Assembly: GCF_022344005.1 (NCBI RefSeq)
Contig: NZ_CP092190.1
Location: 558,001 to 622,000 of the forward strand
Source: Deinococcus sp. KNUC1210
Lineage (GTDB): Bacteria > Deinococcota > Deinococci > Deinococcales > Deinococcaceae
Length of the DNA stretch: 64,000 nt
Direction of reading: 5' to 3'
This document shows, in pieces, positions 42,872-56,456 of this stretch. Under the pieces are notes generated by a model that was given only the letters and a program-made list of their open reading frames with translations, was not told the origin of the DNA and did not search any database. The translations under genes and the position numbers were made by a program. Numbering within the stretch: position 1 is the stretch's first letter; every line of letters begins with the position of its first letter.

Positions 42872-43657
42872 ATGCGCCGACTCCACCTTCTTTCACTGTG
42901 TTCGCTCGGCCTGTTGCTCGGAGCCTGTACGCTTCAGAAGGTGTCGGAGCCGATTGACTCCAATCCGAATCCCAACCAGCGGCAGTTGGCACAGACGTAC
43001 AACAAAACCCTGGCCGCGCTCAAATCCCTGCGGTTCCGCCCTGACTTGGTTGGTATGCCCTGTCTGAATGTCGCAGCAACCTGCGATCCAGAGCATCCGG
43101 ACGTCTCTCTCTTCGGCCCCGGACTGGCAACCCAAGGAGAAATCCTGACCGCCCTGAGAGCAGCGGGCTTCGATACGGCGACTTCAGAAATCCATGTCAT
43201 CGGCCCACCGACCTTTCCCCCGGCGGGTGCGTTGCCCTGGCCGCTCTCCGGCGCAGTGGTTCCACCCGGCAGCGTGCAGAGCGGAAGTCGGCTGACGGTA
43301 CAGGTTCGGCTGTGGAAGCTGACCTTACAGCGGCTCACGGTCTTCTCGGGAAGCGCGACGATTGATGGGCTCGTGCTGGACAGTCAGGGTCAGCCTGCCA
43401 CCTGGCTAGGACGAAGTTTCTTCACAAAGCAAGGACTCGTCAGCACTCTGCCTGCTCTGGGGAGCGCGTCCATTTACGAATCGTTGCCTCTGACCCAGTT
43501 CAACCCTGCCTTTCCGCTCGCCCCTGGTCATTACACCCTGCGCGTCCATCTGCACCAACTGCATCTTCATCTCGACCCGCTGCTCTGGATTCCCGGCGAA
43601 TCCAAACACAGAGGGGACGTCACCCTCTCCGACGTCCCCTTCGAAATCGTTCCCTGA
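42872..43657 (+). CDS. Putative lipoprotein of unknown function
   Basis: Exported protein of 261 aa with a lipoprotein signal: MRRLHLLSLCSLGLLLGACT, lipobox LLGAC, lipidated Cys19. The mature part has no recognised domain; it is beta-rich and Pro/Leu-rich (PPTFPPAGALPWPLSGAVVP, SRLTVQVRLWKLTLQRLTV, HYTLRVHLHQLHLHLDPLLW), with two further cysteines near residues 64-71. ATG 42872 is set by its -10 box. It converges with pyrG, with only 10 nt between the stop codons; the shared terminator lies inside its 3' end. Confidence 0.75.
   Translation: MRRLHLLSLCSLGLLLGACTLQKVSEPIDSNPNPNQRQLAQTYNKTLAALKSLRFRPDLVGMPCLNVAATCDPEHPDVSLFGPGLATQGEILTALRAAGFDTATSEIHVIGPPTFPPAGALPWPLSGAVVPPGSVQSGSRLTVQVRLWKLTLQRLTVFSGSATIDGLVLDSQGQPATWLGRSFFTKQGLVSTLPALGSASIYESLPLTQFNPAFPLAPGHYTLRVHLHQLHLHLDPLLWIPGESKHRGDVTLSDVPFEIVP
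43612..43640 (-). terminator. pyrG terminator embedded in the lipoprotein gene 3' end
   Basis: AGGGGACGTC (43612-43621) and GACGTCCCCT (43631-43640) form a 10-bp perfect stem just beyond the pyrG stop, inside the coding sequence of the convergent lipoprotein gene. In the minus direction CTGTGTTTGG follows. Confidence 0.6.
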
Positions 43658-43667
43658 TGTTAAATGT

Positions 43668-45335
<1,668 letters not shown>

Positions 45336-45414
45336 AGGCCCTCCCAGGCGATAAGGCGAGGCGGAAGAAACGCTTCGACTGGCCGTACATAATGCACGTT
45401 CTAGGACGGTGCGC

Positions 45415-45447
45415 CCGGTTCAAAACAAAAAACCGGGGCACACGGCC
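45415..45447 (-). promoter_or_regulatory. Hairpin in pyrG upstream region
   Basis: On the minus strand GTGCCCCGGTT pairs with AACCGGGCGCAC (one bulge), with a T-rich loop. It lies about 80 nt upstream of the pyrG start; it could be the end of an upstream transcript or a leader element. Confidence 0.45.
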
Positions 45448-45547
45448 TCCGGAGTTTCAGCATAGCACGAAGCGGGGGCAGGCTGGGGGCCGTGAGCGAC
45501 GGACAACCCGTGACGCACGGCACACCGCCCCTGCTGTCTGCCGCGCC

Positions 45548-46759
45548 TTACGGCCAGAGCTTGCCGAAGTACAGCGTGGGCAAGGTGGCCTCGCCGCGTA
45601 CCCGCATTTCCAGATGCAGATGAGGCCCCTCGCTCAGACCGGTGGTGCCTGCCAGCCCGACCACCTGCCCGCGTGTGACCGTCTGCCCCACCTTCACCAG
45701 AATCTTGGACTGATGAAAATACATGCTGATCAGCCCTGCCCCGTGATCGATGGCAACCAGACCGCCGCGCACCGGGTACGTGGCCGCGATGACGACCTTA
45801 CCGTCGTTGACCGCGTGGATAGGAGTGCCGAGCTTGGCCGGAAAATCCATGCCGTAGTGGTATTTCACCTCGCCGCCCGCGATATAGGTGCGCGGCTGCC
45901 CGAAACCGCTCGATACACTGCGGGTATCGATGGGCGCGGCAAAGGGCTTCGCCCATGCCTGCGGCGTGCGGAGGGCATACGCGGCCTCGACGATCTTTTC
46001 TTCGACGGGACGACTCGGCGCGGTCAGGCGGTCTGTCAGCGATTTGGGCAGATTCAGATGCTGGATCGCCTGATCCAGACCCCCGACCGGAATACTGCCC
46101 TTCATCTGCTCGTTCCCGATTCTGACGGTATAGGTCACGGGCGTGGTCTTGCCCAGCACCACCCGTCCCAGCACCGTGTATTCCCCGGCAGCTCCGATGG
46201 GCGTCAGGACCTCGGCGGGGCGGCGCACATCCTCGCCCACCTCACTGGGGAAGCTGATCTGCGCCTCACCGGCCCGCGCCCCCGACAGCCGCAACACAAA
46301 CCCGTCGCCCATCTTCAGCCGCGCCGGAGCACGAACCGTGACACCCGCGACCACGTTGCCCTTGACCGTGATGATCGTGGGGGTGGGGGCTGCCGCCGGA
46401 GCTGGAACGGCCTGAGCAGCGGGCGGCGCGGGCTTGACAGGGGCCGGGGTCGGAGCAGGCGTGGGCGCGGGGGCCGCAGGCGTCGTCGCCGTCACCCCGG
46501 CAGACAGCCGAAGCTGTTGCCCGACACTGATGGAAGGGCTGCTCAGATTGTTGAGCTTCATCAGGGCCTCGGTGGTCAGGCCGTGCGACTGGGCGATGTG
46601 ATAGAGCGTATCGCCGGTCTGGACGGTGTACAGCAGCACCGGAGCCGAAGCACCGGGCGCAGAGGCGGCCGCTTTTGGCACCGCCGTGATGGTCGCCTTG
46701 ATAGCGACGATAGGGGCGCTCAGGGTGACGGTGAGGGCAAGTGCAAGAGAACGCTTCAT
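45548..46759 (-). CDS. LysM/M23 peptidoglycan endopeptidase
   Basis: Cell-wall hydrolase of 403 aa, exported. Signal peptide MKRSLALALTVTLSAPIVA; a LysM peptidoglycan-binding domain at about residues 43-90 (YTVQTGDTLYHIAQSHGL); a Pro/Ala-rich linker (about residues 92-130); a middle beta domain; and a C-terminal lysostaphin-like M23 domain with zinc ligands in HYGMDFPAKLGTPIHA and GPHLHLEMRV. ATG 46759 follows TATGCT by 7 nt. It is downstream of an MFS gene and separated from it by a hairpin. Confidence 0.92.
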   Translation of the reverse strand: MKRSLALALTVTLSAPIVAIKATITAVPKAAASAPGASAPVLLYTVQTGDTLYHIAQSHGLTTEALMKLNNLSSPSISVGQQLRLSAGVTATTPAAPAPTPAPTPAPVKPAPPAAQAVPAPAAAPTPTIITVKGNVVAGVTVRAPARLKMGDGFVLRLSGARAGEAQISFPSEVGEDVRRPAEVLTPIGAAGEYTVLGRVVLGKTTPVTYTVRIGNEQMKGSIPVGGLDQAIQHLNLPKSLTDRLTAPSRPVEEKIVEAAYALRTPQAWAKPFAAPIDTRSVSSGFGQPRTYIAGGEVKYHYGMDFPAKLGTPIHAVNDGKVVIAATYPVRGGLVAIDHGAGLISMYFHQSKILVKVGQTVTRGQVVGLAGTTGLSEGPHLHLEMRVRGEATLPTLYFGKLWP

Positions 46760-46875
46760 GGCCCCAAGCATAGCCGCCGACCATGAATGAACAGAGCGCC
46801 CGCTTTCTTCAGAGGTTCGTCAACTTCTCAGGTGAGCACCGTGCCCCGGCTGCGAACGGGCGCTGCGGCTCAAAC

Positions 46876-46912
46876 AGAACCTCGGTGCCCATACCAGCAG
46901 CACCGAGGTTCT
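46876..46912 (-). terminator. 13-bp perfect hairpin downstream of MFS gene
   Basis: AGAACCTCGGTGC (46876-46888) pairs with GCACCGAGGTTCT (46900-46912), with an 11-nt loop; TGTTTGAG follows on the minus strand. It ends 17 nt from the MFS stop. Confidence 0.75.
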
Positions 46913-46928
46913 CCAGACCGGAATGGCG

Positions 46929-48197
<1,269 letters not shown>

Positions 48198-48203
48198 AGG
48201 CCG

Positions 48204-48209
48204 AGTCTA
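48204..48209 (-). promoter_or_regulatory. -10 box TAGACT for leaderless MFS mRNA
   Basis: TAGACT, 6-nt spacer CGGCCT, ATG at 48197. Confidence 0.7.
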
Positions 48210-48307
48210 CGCCCCACGCCCAGCACAAACAGGGGACGCTTGCCCCTGCACCCCTTCAATGCTGTCCTGTCATCCAACGCCGCCCTCTTTGCTCTACTCT
48301 GCCTCTC

Positions 48308-49381
48308 ATGTCAGAAGATACCTTGGCCGTGCGGACCGATCTGGATGCCGCGCTCATGCAGATGCTGACGCAGGCCGGACTGGACGCCCTGTGGGTCAGC
48401 ACTCCGGAAAACGTGCGCTACCTGTCTGGCTTTCGTGACGGACGTGACGGCAAAGTGCTGCTGCTGGCGAGTGGCGGCACGCTCTACACCGATGCCCGCT
48501 ACACCGTGCAGGCGCAGGAAGAGAGCCGCTTTCCCCAGTTCATTGCCCGCCCACCCGAGACGCTGGATCACGCGGCCCCCATGCTGGAGGGCCTGCGGGT
48601 GGGCTTCGAGGCCGAGCATCTGACGGTGGCGCAGTACGAAGACCTCAAGGCCCACTGGAACGCCACGCTCATCGCAACACGCGGCCTGATCGAAGGGCTG
48701 CGCGTGGTCAAGTCGGCGCAGGAAATCGCCAGCATCCGTGCTGCACAGGACATTGCCGACGCCGCCTTTGCCGCCGTGTCGCCCGGCATCGTGCCCGGTG
48801 TCAGCGAACGCAGCGTGGCGCTGAAGCTGGAGCAGTTCATTCAGGAGCGCGGAGGAACGGCGGCCTTCGATTTCACGGTGGCATCGGGACCGCGTGGAGC
48901 CATGCCGCACGGGGGTGCCTCGGAGCGGCTGATCGGAGAGAACGACCTCATCACCATCGATTTCGGCGCAAATGTGGACGGCTACCACTCCGACATGACG
49001 CGCACGGTGGCGACAGGCAGCCCCAGCGAGGAACTGCGCCGCCTGTACCGCGCCGTGCTGGAGGCTGAAGAAGCCGCCGTCGCCGCCGTGAAGCCGGGCG
49101 CGAGCTGTGCTGACCTCGACAAGCTGGCCCGCGACATCCTGAGCGGGCACGGGCTGGGCGAGTATTTCGCGCACTCGCTGGGGCACGGCGTCGGGCTGGC
49201 GATCCACGAGGGGCCAGGACTGCGCGGCACGAGCAGCGAAGTGCTGGCGGCAGGCATGGTCGTGACCATCGAGCCGGGCGTGTATGTACCGGGCGTGGGC
49301 GGTGTGCGGATCGAAGACCTGCTGCTGGTGACGGAAGACGGCCATGAAGTGCTGTCGCATTCACCGAAGGTCACCCTTTGA
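48308..49381 (+). CDS. M24 family Xaa-Pro aminopeptidase/dipeptidase
   Basis: Pita-bread metallopeptidase of 357 aa that removes residues next to proline. The creatinase-type N-domain ([20 protein letters not shown]) precedes the catalytic domain with the metal ligands [48 protein letters not shown] and [16 protein letters not shown] 48308 follows TACTCT by 7 nt. Its TGA overlaps a TTG start of the RlpA-like gene (TTGA), so both are in one operon with coupled translation. Confidence 0.93.
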   Translation: MSEDTLAVRTDLDAALMQMLTQAGLDALWVSTPENVRYLSGFRDGRDGKVLLLASGGTLYTDARYTVQAQEESRFPQFIARPPETLDHAAPMLEGLRVGFEAEHLTVAQYEDLKAHWNATLIATRGLIEGLRVVKSAQEIASIRAAQDIADAAFAAVSPGIVPGVSERSVALKLEQFIQERGGTAAFDFTVASGPRGAMPHGGASERLIGENDLITIDFGANVDGYHSDMTRTVATGSPSEELRRLYRAVLEAEEAAVAAVKPGASCADLDKLARDILSGHGLGEYFAHSLGHGVGLAIHEGPGLRGTSSEVLAAGMVVTIEPGVYVPGVGGVRIEDLLLVTEDGHEVLSHSPKVTL

Positions 49382-49959
49382 CGGGCTTGACGGGCCGCAT
49401 TCCGAAAGGTCTGCTGCTCGCGGCGCTGCTCACATTCTCGGCATATAGGAATGTTGGGGCCGATGTGGTGTACCGGGTGCAGCCGGGCGACACACTTTCT
49501 CTGCTGGCTCGGCGCAGCGGGGTCAGCGTGGCCGAGCTGCAACGCCTGAACGGTCTGAGCGGCGTCATGCTGATGGTCGGGCAGGCCATCAAACTTCCGG
49601 GAACGAGCGACGACGCCAGCCCAGCCGATGCACGTTCTGCCGATTCTTCGGCGGCGGTCAAGGCCATCACCGCGCAGGCAGACGCACCGGTCTTTCAGAG
49701 CGGTATGGCGGTGTACTACGGCGGGCGAGCCGACACGCGCACCGTGCTGACGGCGGCGCACCTGTCGCTGCCGTTCGGAACGTGGGTGGAAGTGACGCAC
49801 GTGCGGACCGGAAAAAGCGTGCTGGTCCTCATCAACGACCGGGGACCGTTCGGACGCCCGGACCGGATCATCGACCTGTCGTCGGCGGCGGCCCGCGAAC
49901 TGGGCATCATGGGCGAAGGCGTGGCCCCGGTCACGATCCGGATTGCCCGGCAACCGTGA
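49378..49959 (+). CDS. LysM and RlpA-like (double-psi beta-barrel) cell-wall protein
   Basis: Exported protein of 193 aa. Signal segment [18 protein letters not shown], then LysM (about residues 31-75: [20 protein letters not shown]), then an RlpA-like DPBB domain (about residues 105-190: [56 protein letters not shown]). RlpA proteins are septal lytic transglycosylases acting on denuded glycan. The start is TTG 49378, overlapping the stop of the M24 gene with GAAGGT upstream; no ATG occurs at the right place. Confidence 0.88.
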   Translation: MTGLTGRIPKGLLLAALLTFSAYRNVGADVVYRVQPGDTLSLLARRSGVSVAELQRLNGLSGVMLMVGQAIKLPGTSDDASPADARSADSSAAVKAITAQADAPVFQSGMAVYYGGRADTRTVLTAAHLSLPFGTWVEVTHVRTGKSVLVLINDRGPFGRPDRIIDLSSAAARELGIMGEGVAPVTIRIARQP

Positions 49960-50097
49960 ACAAACCGGGACTCCATCACAGCGCCGCTTACGCCGCCAGG
50001 GTGTAGAATCGTTCGGGTTTCAGACTTGTGATGGGCCGATAGCGCTTTCTCAAGGCGCACCGTTGCCCACGGATCAATTTCAAACCGGAGGAATACC

Positions 50098-50556
<459 letters not shown>

Positions 50557-50588
50557 AGCCGGATCGGACGCCAGCTCTCAGGCGTTCT

Positions 50589-50637
50589 CAACAACAAAGC
50601 AGGCAGCCTTTCAACAGGGCTGCCTGCTTTGTTGTTG
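50589..50637 (+). terminator. 20-bp terminator hairpin downstream of the YbjN gene
   Basis: Arms 50589-50608 and 50618-50637 are perfectly complementary (CAACAACAAAGCAGGCAGCC and its reverse complement), with a 9-nt loop. It separates the YbjN gene from the convergent tRNA and pepF genes. Confidence 0.85.
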
Positions 50638-50674
50638 GTTGCCAGAAATGAGGTCGGAGCAGCGCAGAAGAGTG

Positions 50675-50750
50675 TGGTAGGAAGTATGGGACTCGAACCC
50701 ACAACCGCCCGCTTATAAGGCGGGTGCTCTGACCATTGAGCTCACCCCCC
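50675..50750 (-). tRNA. tRNA-Ile, anticodon UAU
   Basis: 76-nt cloverleaf with encoded CCA. Acceptor GGGGGGT pairs with ACTTCCT (several G-U pairs); D-arm GCTC/GAGC; anticodon stem CCCGC/GCGGG with loop CTTATAA, anticodon TAT; T-arm GTGGG/CCCAT with loop TTCGAGT. UAU reads AUA isoleucine codons directly, whereas most bacteria use a lysidine-modified CAU tRNA. Positions 8-9 are GA where TA is usual. Confidence 0.85.
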
Positions 50751-50819
50751 GGCGGGTGCGCTGCACGCTCTCGGCAGGCACGCAGGTATTCGCCGGGAAG
50801 GGATGAACATGGCTGAAGT

Positions 50820-52639
<1,820 letters not shown>

Positions 52640-52767
52640 GAATGGTACGGTAGCGCGGCACAGCTGGCCCGGCGGTGAGGACGCCTCATGAGACCTGCTT
52701 TATCAAACCTGATGGATCGTGCTGCCGCGTCAGATGGGCCAGCTTCCTGCTCAGCGAAAGGGGCCGC

Positions 52768-53523
52768 TCAGCTGCGGGCTCGCAACAGTTCGCTGGTCGC
52801 CGCCGCGATCTCGGCGGGCCTGCTGTCCATCAGGGCGTGGGTGCCGCCCGGCAGTTCCAGCGCGCGGCCATCCTGCAACCGCTCGCACATCAGGTCGAGC
52901 GTCCAGGCGCGAATGACCGGATCAGCCGTGCCGTCGATGACCAGGGCGGGGCACTTTACCAGCCCGATCAGCGGCCCCGTTTCGTGCACGCTCTGGTTCT
53001 GTGCCAGCCGCAACATCCGGAGCGGTCCGGTTCGCAGATACGAACTGAGCGCGAAAGGCAGCAGACCCAGCCGTTCGCGCGGCAGATCGAGCATCAGGCG
53101 GGTCAGCTGCGCCACCACGCTGGGATTCTCGGGAATCCCCGTGGGAGCGCACAGAATCAGGGCGCTGGGCAGGTGTGGAAAGCGGGCCGCCAGATCGATG
53201 GCGACTTCTCCGCCCAGCGAATGTCCCAGGATCGGCACCCCCCGCATGCCCCGCACGTCCATCCAGTTGGCGACATGGTCGGTCAGGTCTTCGATGCCGC
53301 GCGGCACATGCGGGCGGCCCTGGCTGAGGCCCATGCCGGGGTGATCGTAGACCCAGACCGTGCGTTCCTGTGCCAGCTGCCGCGCCAGCCTGCGGTACAT
53401 CCACGACGCGCAGCCCAGCCCTGGCAGCACGATCAGCGGAGCTGCCTCGGGCGGGCCAGGGTACACCCGCGCATGGCGCAGCACCCCGCGCACCCGCACG
53501 AAATGCGAATAACTGCCGCTCAC
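52768..53523 (-). CDS. Alpha/beta hydrolase (second of an overlapping pair)
   Basis: Alpha/beta-hydrolase of 251 aa, substrate unknown. Oxyanion region LIVLPGLGCASWMYRRL, nucleophile elbow LGHSLGGEVAIDLAARF with Ser, acid in VIDGTADPVIRAW and catalytic His in LPGGTHALMDSRPAE. The GTG start at 53523 has GGAGGG upstream and overlaps the TGA of the preceding hydrolase gene (GTGA). The two hydrolases share only about the family fold; they probably act in one pathway or form an old duplication. Confidence 0.87.
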   Translation of the reverse strand: MSGSYSHFVRVRGVLRHARVYPGPPEAAPLIVLPGLGCASWMYRRLARQLAQERTVWVYDHPGMGLSQGRPHVPRGIEDLTDHVANWMDVRGMRGVPILGHSLGGEVAIDLAARFPHLPSALILCAPTGIPENPSVVAQLTRLMLDLPRERLGLLPFALSSYLRTGPLRMLRLAQNQSVHETGPLIGLVKCPALVIDGTADPVIRAWTLDLMCERLQDGRALELPGGTHALMDSRPAEIAAATSELLRARS

Positions 53524-54269
53524 AGACCCTCCAGAGGCTGCTGAAGAAATCTCAGCACCTCGCGGTTGAACTCGGCGGGCGCATCCACCATCACGACGTG
53601 GCCCGCACGGGGCAGCGACACGAAGCGGGCTCCGGCGATGGTCTGCGCCAGCATGCGGCCCAGCGCGGGCGGCACCAGCACGTCGCGTTCTCCCCAGATC
53701 ACCAGCGTCGGGGTGCGGATCTGCGGCAGCAACTCCGAGATGTCTTCCCGCAGGAGGTCGCGGCTGCTGCGGAGCAGGTTCGGCAGGCCCGCCCGCACGC
53801 CATCGGCCAGAATCGTCGGCACGAAGCGCAGATCGCCGCGCCGCAGCGCACCCGGCAGCTTCAGGGCCACCTGCCACCACTTCTTTCTCAGCAGTCCACT
53901 GGCACACGCCAGCACCAGACGGCGAATCCGCTGAGGTCGCAGCACCGTCAGCCACATCGCGATCTGCCCACCCATGCTGTGCCCGACGACATCCACGCCC
54001 TTCAGATCGAGCGAATCGAGCCAGTCGGCCAGCAGCCGCGCCGCCGCCCGCACACCCAGCGAACGCTGACGCCGGGCCGACCCATACCCGACCAGTTCCA
54101 CCACGTACACGCACCTCACCGCTTCCAGCGCCTTCAGGTTGGAGCGCCACCAGCGCCGCGATCCGCTGAGGCCATGCAGCAGCACCAGCGGCGTGCCCTG
54201 CCCGCTGCGGCGATACACCAGCCGGTGCGGGCCATCCTGAAAGGTCTGAAAACTGGAAGCAGCACTCAC
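53520..54269 (-). CDS. Alpha/beta hydrolase (first of an overlapping pair)
   Basis: Alpha/beta-hydrolase of 249 aa. HGLSGSRRWW is the oxyanion motif, nucleophile elbow VVGHSMGGQIAMWL with Ser, acid in VIWGERDVLVPP and catalytic His in PRAGHVVMVDAPAEFNREVL. The GTG start at 54269 is fixed by TACTCT 6 nt upstream. It overlaps the next hydrolase by 4 nt. Substrates unknown; layout resembles esterase/haloperoxidase-like members. Confidence 0.87.
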   Translation of the reverse strand: MSAASSFQTFQDGPHRLVYRRSGQGTPLVLLHGLSGSRRWWRSNLKALEAVRCVYVVELVGYGSARRQRSLGVRAAARLLADWLDSLDLKGVDVVGHSMGGQIAMWLTVLRPQRIRRLVLACASGLLRKKWWQVALKLPGALRRGDLRFVPTILADGVRAGLPNLLRSSRDLLREDISELLPQIRTPTLVIWGERDVLVPPALGRMLAQTIAGARFVSLPRAGHVVMVDAPAEFNREVLRFLQQPLEGL

Positions 54270-54275
54270 CAGCGG

Positions 54276-54281
54276 AGAGTA
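54276..54281 (-). promoter_or_regulatory. -10 box TACTCT for leaderless hydrolase mRNA
   Basis: TACTCT, 6-nt spacer CCGCTG, GTG at 54269. Confidence 0.7.
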
Positions 54282-54334
54282 GCAGGCGAAGGTAAAGGCG
54301 GCCTAGAGACATGGTGCGGGCACGAAGGCAGCGC

Positions 54335-54366
54335 AAAAAAACCCCACCGTTTCAGGCGGGGCTTTT
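54335..54366 (-). terminator. Terminator downstream of pdxT
   Basis: On the minus strand CCCCGCC, loop TGAAAC, GGTGGGG, then TTTTTTT. Nearly the same stem is used behind sucD (59418-59446). Confidence 0.85.
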
Positions 54367-54399
54367 CCTCGGCACAGCTGATTTCCGACTGGCAACGCG

Positions 54400-55047
54400 C
54401 TAGGAGCGGGCAACCTCGGCTTCCATGCTCTCGGTCTGCTGCTCCACCATCTCCAGAAACAGCCGGTGGATGCGGGCGTCGCGCGTCAGCTCCGGGTGGA
54501 AGCTGGAGGCCAGCAGCCGTCCCTGCCGCGCCAGCACGATCTCGCCGTGATACTGCGCCAGCACCTCGGCCCCCTCCCCCACCGCCTCGATGATGGGCGC
54601 ACGGATGAACATGGCCGGAAACGGAGTCTCCAGGCCGCTCACGTCCAGGCCCGCCTGAAAGCTGTCCACCTGCCGCCCGAAGGCGTTGCGGCGCACCGTC
54701 ATCTCCATCAGATCGAGGCCCGGCTGCGACCCGAACTGCGGCGGCGCACCCAGCACCGTGCGGCTGAGCAGAATCGCTCCGGCGCAGGTCCCGAAGACCG
54801 AGCCGCCCGCTTCATACCACGCCCGGATCGGCTCACGCAGCCCGTAATCCATCATCAGCTTGCCGATGGTGGTCGATTCGCCGCCGGGAATGACCAGTCC
54901 GTTCAGCCCGTCCAGATCGGCGGGCAGCCGCACCTCGGTCACGGCTGCGCCCAGGCTTTCTAGCATCCGGCGATGCTCGCGGAACGCTCCCTGGAGTGCC
55001 AGCACACCGATGTTCAACTTCTTACCGCTCGCCCCGGCGGGTGGCAT
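54400..55047 (-). CDS. pdxT: PdxT, glutaminase subunit of PLP synthase
   Basis: Class I glutaminase of 215 aa supplying ammonia to PdxS for pyridoxal 5'-phosphate synthesis. IGVLALQGAFREHRRMLESL opens the domain; PGGESTTIGKLM, the nucleophile Cys in VFGTCAGAILLS and the catalytic His/Glu in SSFHPELTRDARIH are present. The start ATG overlaps the pdxS stop by one base (TAATG). The first 9 residues before KLNIGVLALQG are extra compared with many PdxT. Confidence 0.96.
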   Translation of the reverse strand: MPPAGASGKKLNIGVLALQGAFREHRRMLESLGAAVTEVRLPADLDGLNGLVIPGGESTTIGKLMMDYGLREPIRAWYEAGGSVFGTCAGAILLSRTVLGAPPQFGSQPGLDLMEMTVRRNAFGRQVDSFQAGLDVSGLETPFPAMFIRAPIIEAVGEGAEVLAQYHGEIVLARQGRLLASSFHPELTRDARIHRLFLEMVEQQTESMEAEVARS

Positions 55048-55958
55048 TACCAGCCCCGCGTCGCCAGCCGTTCCTGAATCTCCAGCGTATCCAGGTTGAT
55101 GCCCACCATCGCCTCGCCCAGATCGGTGCCGACTTCGGCCAGCACGTCGGGGTTGTTGTAGTGCGTCACGGCCTTGACGATGGCGCGGGCACGCTTCTCG
55201 ATCTGCGCGAGGTCGCCCGCACCGCTCTTGAAGATGCCGCTGCCCACGAACACGCCGTCGAGGCCGAGCTGCATCATCAGGGCGGCGTCGGCAGGCGTGG
55301 CGATACCGCCCGCTGCAAAGTTGACCACCGGCAGCGTGCCGTGCTCGTGGATGTAGCGCACCAGTTCATAGGGAGCCTGAAGGTCGCGGGCCACGGTCAT
55401 GAGTTCCTCACTGGGCCGCGCCTGGATGCTGCGAATCTCGCCCAGGATGGTGCGGGCGTGGCGCACGGCTTCCACCACGTTGCCGGTGCCCGCCTCGCCC
55501 TTGGTACGGATCATGCTGGCCCCTTCTCCGATGCGGCGTAGCGCTTCGCCCAGGTTCTTGGCGCCGTTCACGAAGGGCACCTTGAAGCCCGACTTCTCGA
55601 TGTGGAAGCTCTCGTCGGCAGGGGTCAGCACTTCCGACTCGTCGATGAAGTCCACGCCGAGCGCCTGCAGAATCTGGGCCTCCACGAAGTGCCCGATACG
55701 AACTTTCGCCATTACCGGAATGCTGACGGCTCCGATGATGCCCCGAATCATCTGCGGGTCGCTCATGCGGGCCACTCCGCCGTCCTTGCGGATATCGGCA
55801 GGCACGCGCTCCAGCGCCATCACGGCTGTCGCTCCGGCGGCCTCGGCAATGCGGGCCTGATCGGGCGTCACCACGTCCATGATCACGCCGCCCTTGAACA
55901 TCTCGGCAAATCCGGTCTTGATGGGCAGCGTGGCCGTCTGGGGAGTATTAGGTTCCAT
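55047..55958 (-). CDS. pdxS: PdxS, synthase subunit of PLP synthase
   Basis: (beta/alpha)8 enzyme of 303 aa that condenses ribose 5-phosphate, glyceraldehyde 3-phosphate and ammonia to PLP. Landmarks: [40 protein letters not shown], catalytic lysines in [14 protein letters not shown] and [20 protein letters not shown], and the C-terminal [15 protein letters not shown] 55958 follows TATGCT by 7 nt; an earlier ATG at 55970 lies inside that -10 region. Operon with pdxT. Confidence 0.97.
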   Translation of the reverse strand: MEPNTPQTATLPIKTGFAEMFKGGVIMDVVTPDQARIAEAAGATAVMALERVPADIRKDGGVARMSDPQMIRGIIGAVSIPVMAKVRIGHFVEAQILQALGVDFIDESEVLTPADESFHIEKSGFKVPFVNGAKNLGEALRRIGEGASMIRTKGEAGTGNVVEAVRHARTILGEIRSIQARPSEELMTVARDLQAPYELVRYIHEHGTLPVVNFAAGGIATPADAALMMQLGLDGVFVGSGIFKSGAGDLAQIEKRARAIVKAVTHYNNPDVLAEVGTDLGEAMVGINLDTLEIQERLATRGW

Positions 55959-56087
55959 GAAGATCAGCATAACGTCAACTGGTTCTATAGAGTAGGCCAG
56001 TTAAGCGGGTCGGACTGAACCAGATTTCCGAACTGAGCAGGTCAGCGAGGCGGAGCAGCACGGGCGGCTCTGCTGACGCGGCCAGCT

Positions 56088-56456
56088 TTACAGCGCCGTC
56101 TTTTCGTCCAGCACCTGCCAGATGACCTCGGACAGCCGGGAGGGCCGGAAGGGCTTGGACAGAAACGCCGCGCCCAGCGACAGCCCGCGTTGCTGCTCGG
56201 CCAGCCCCGACACACCCGACAGAAAGACAATCGGCGGGCAGCCGGGCAGACTTCGCAGGTTGCGGGCCGTCTCGAAGCCGTCCCAGGGCGACATCAGAAC
56301 GTCGAGAATCACCACGTCGAAGCGTCCGGAGCGCATCAGCTGTACGGCTTCCGGACCGGAATTGGCGGTCGTTACAGCGAAGCCGTACTGGGTCATGCTC
56401 AGGTCGAGCAGTTCCAGAATCTGAAGCTCGTCGTCGACGATCAGGATTCGGGTCAT
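56088..56456 (-). CDS. Single-domain response regulator
   Basis: CheY-like receiver of 122 aa with no output domain. Acidic pair D8-D9 (ILIVDDE), phosphoacceptor D52 (VVILDVLMSPWDG), Ser in IVFLSGVSG and Lys in AAFLSKPFRPSRL. Its ATG overlaps the stop of the upstream LysM/M23 gene (ATGA), so the two are co-translated although no histidine kinase is adjacent. The partner kinase must be elsewhere. Confidence 0.92.
   Translation of the reverse strand: MTRILIVDDELQILELLDLSMTQYGFAVTTANSGPEAVQLMRSGRFDVVILDVLMSPWDGFETARNLRSLPGCPPIVFLSGVSGLAEQQRGLSLGAAFLSKPFRPSRLSEVIWQVLDEKTAL

Noticed and set aside
55959..56080. Riboswitch or T-box upstream of pdxS
   Set aside because: No conserved aptamer features; a -10 box lies directly before the start, leaving no leader.
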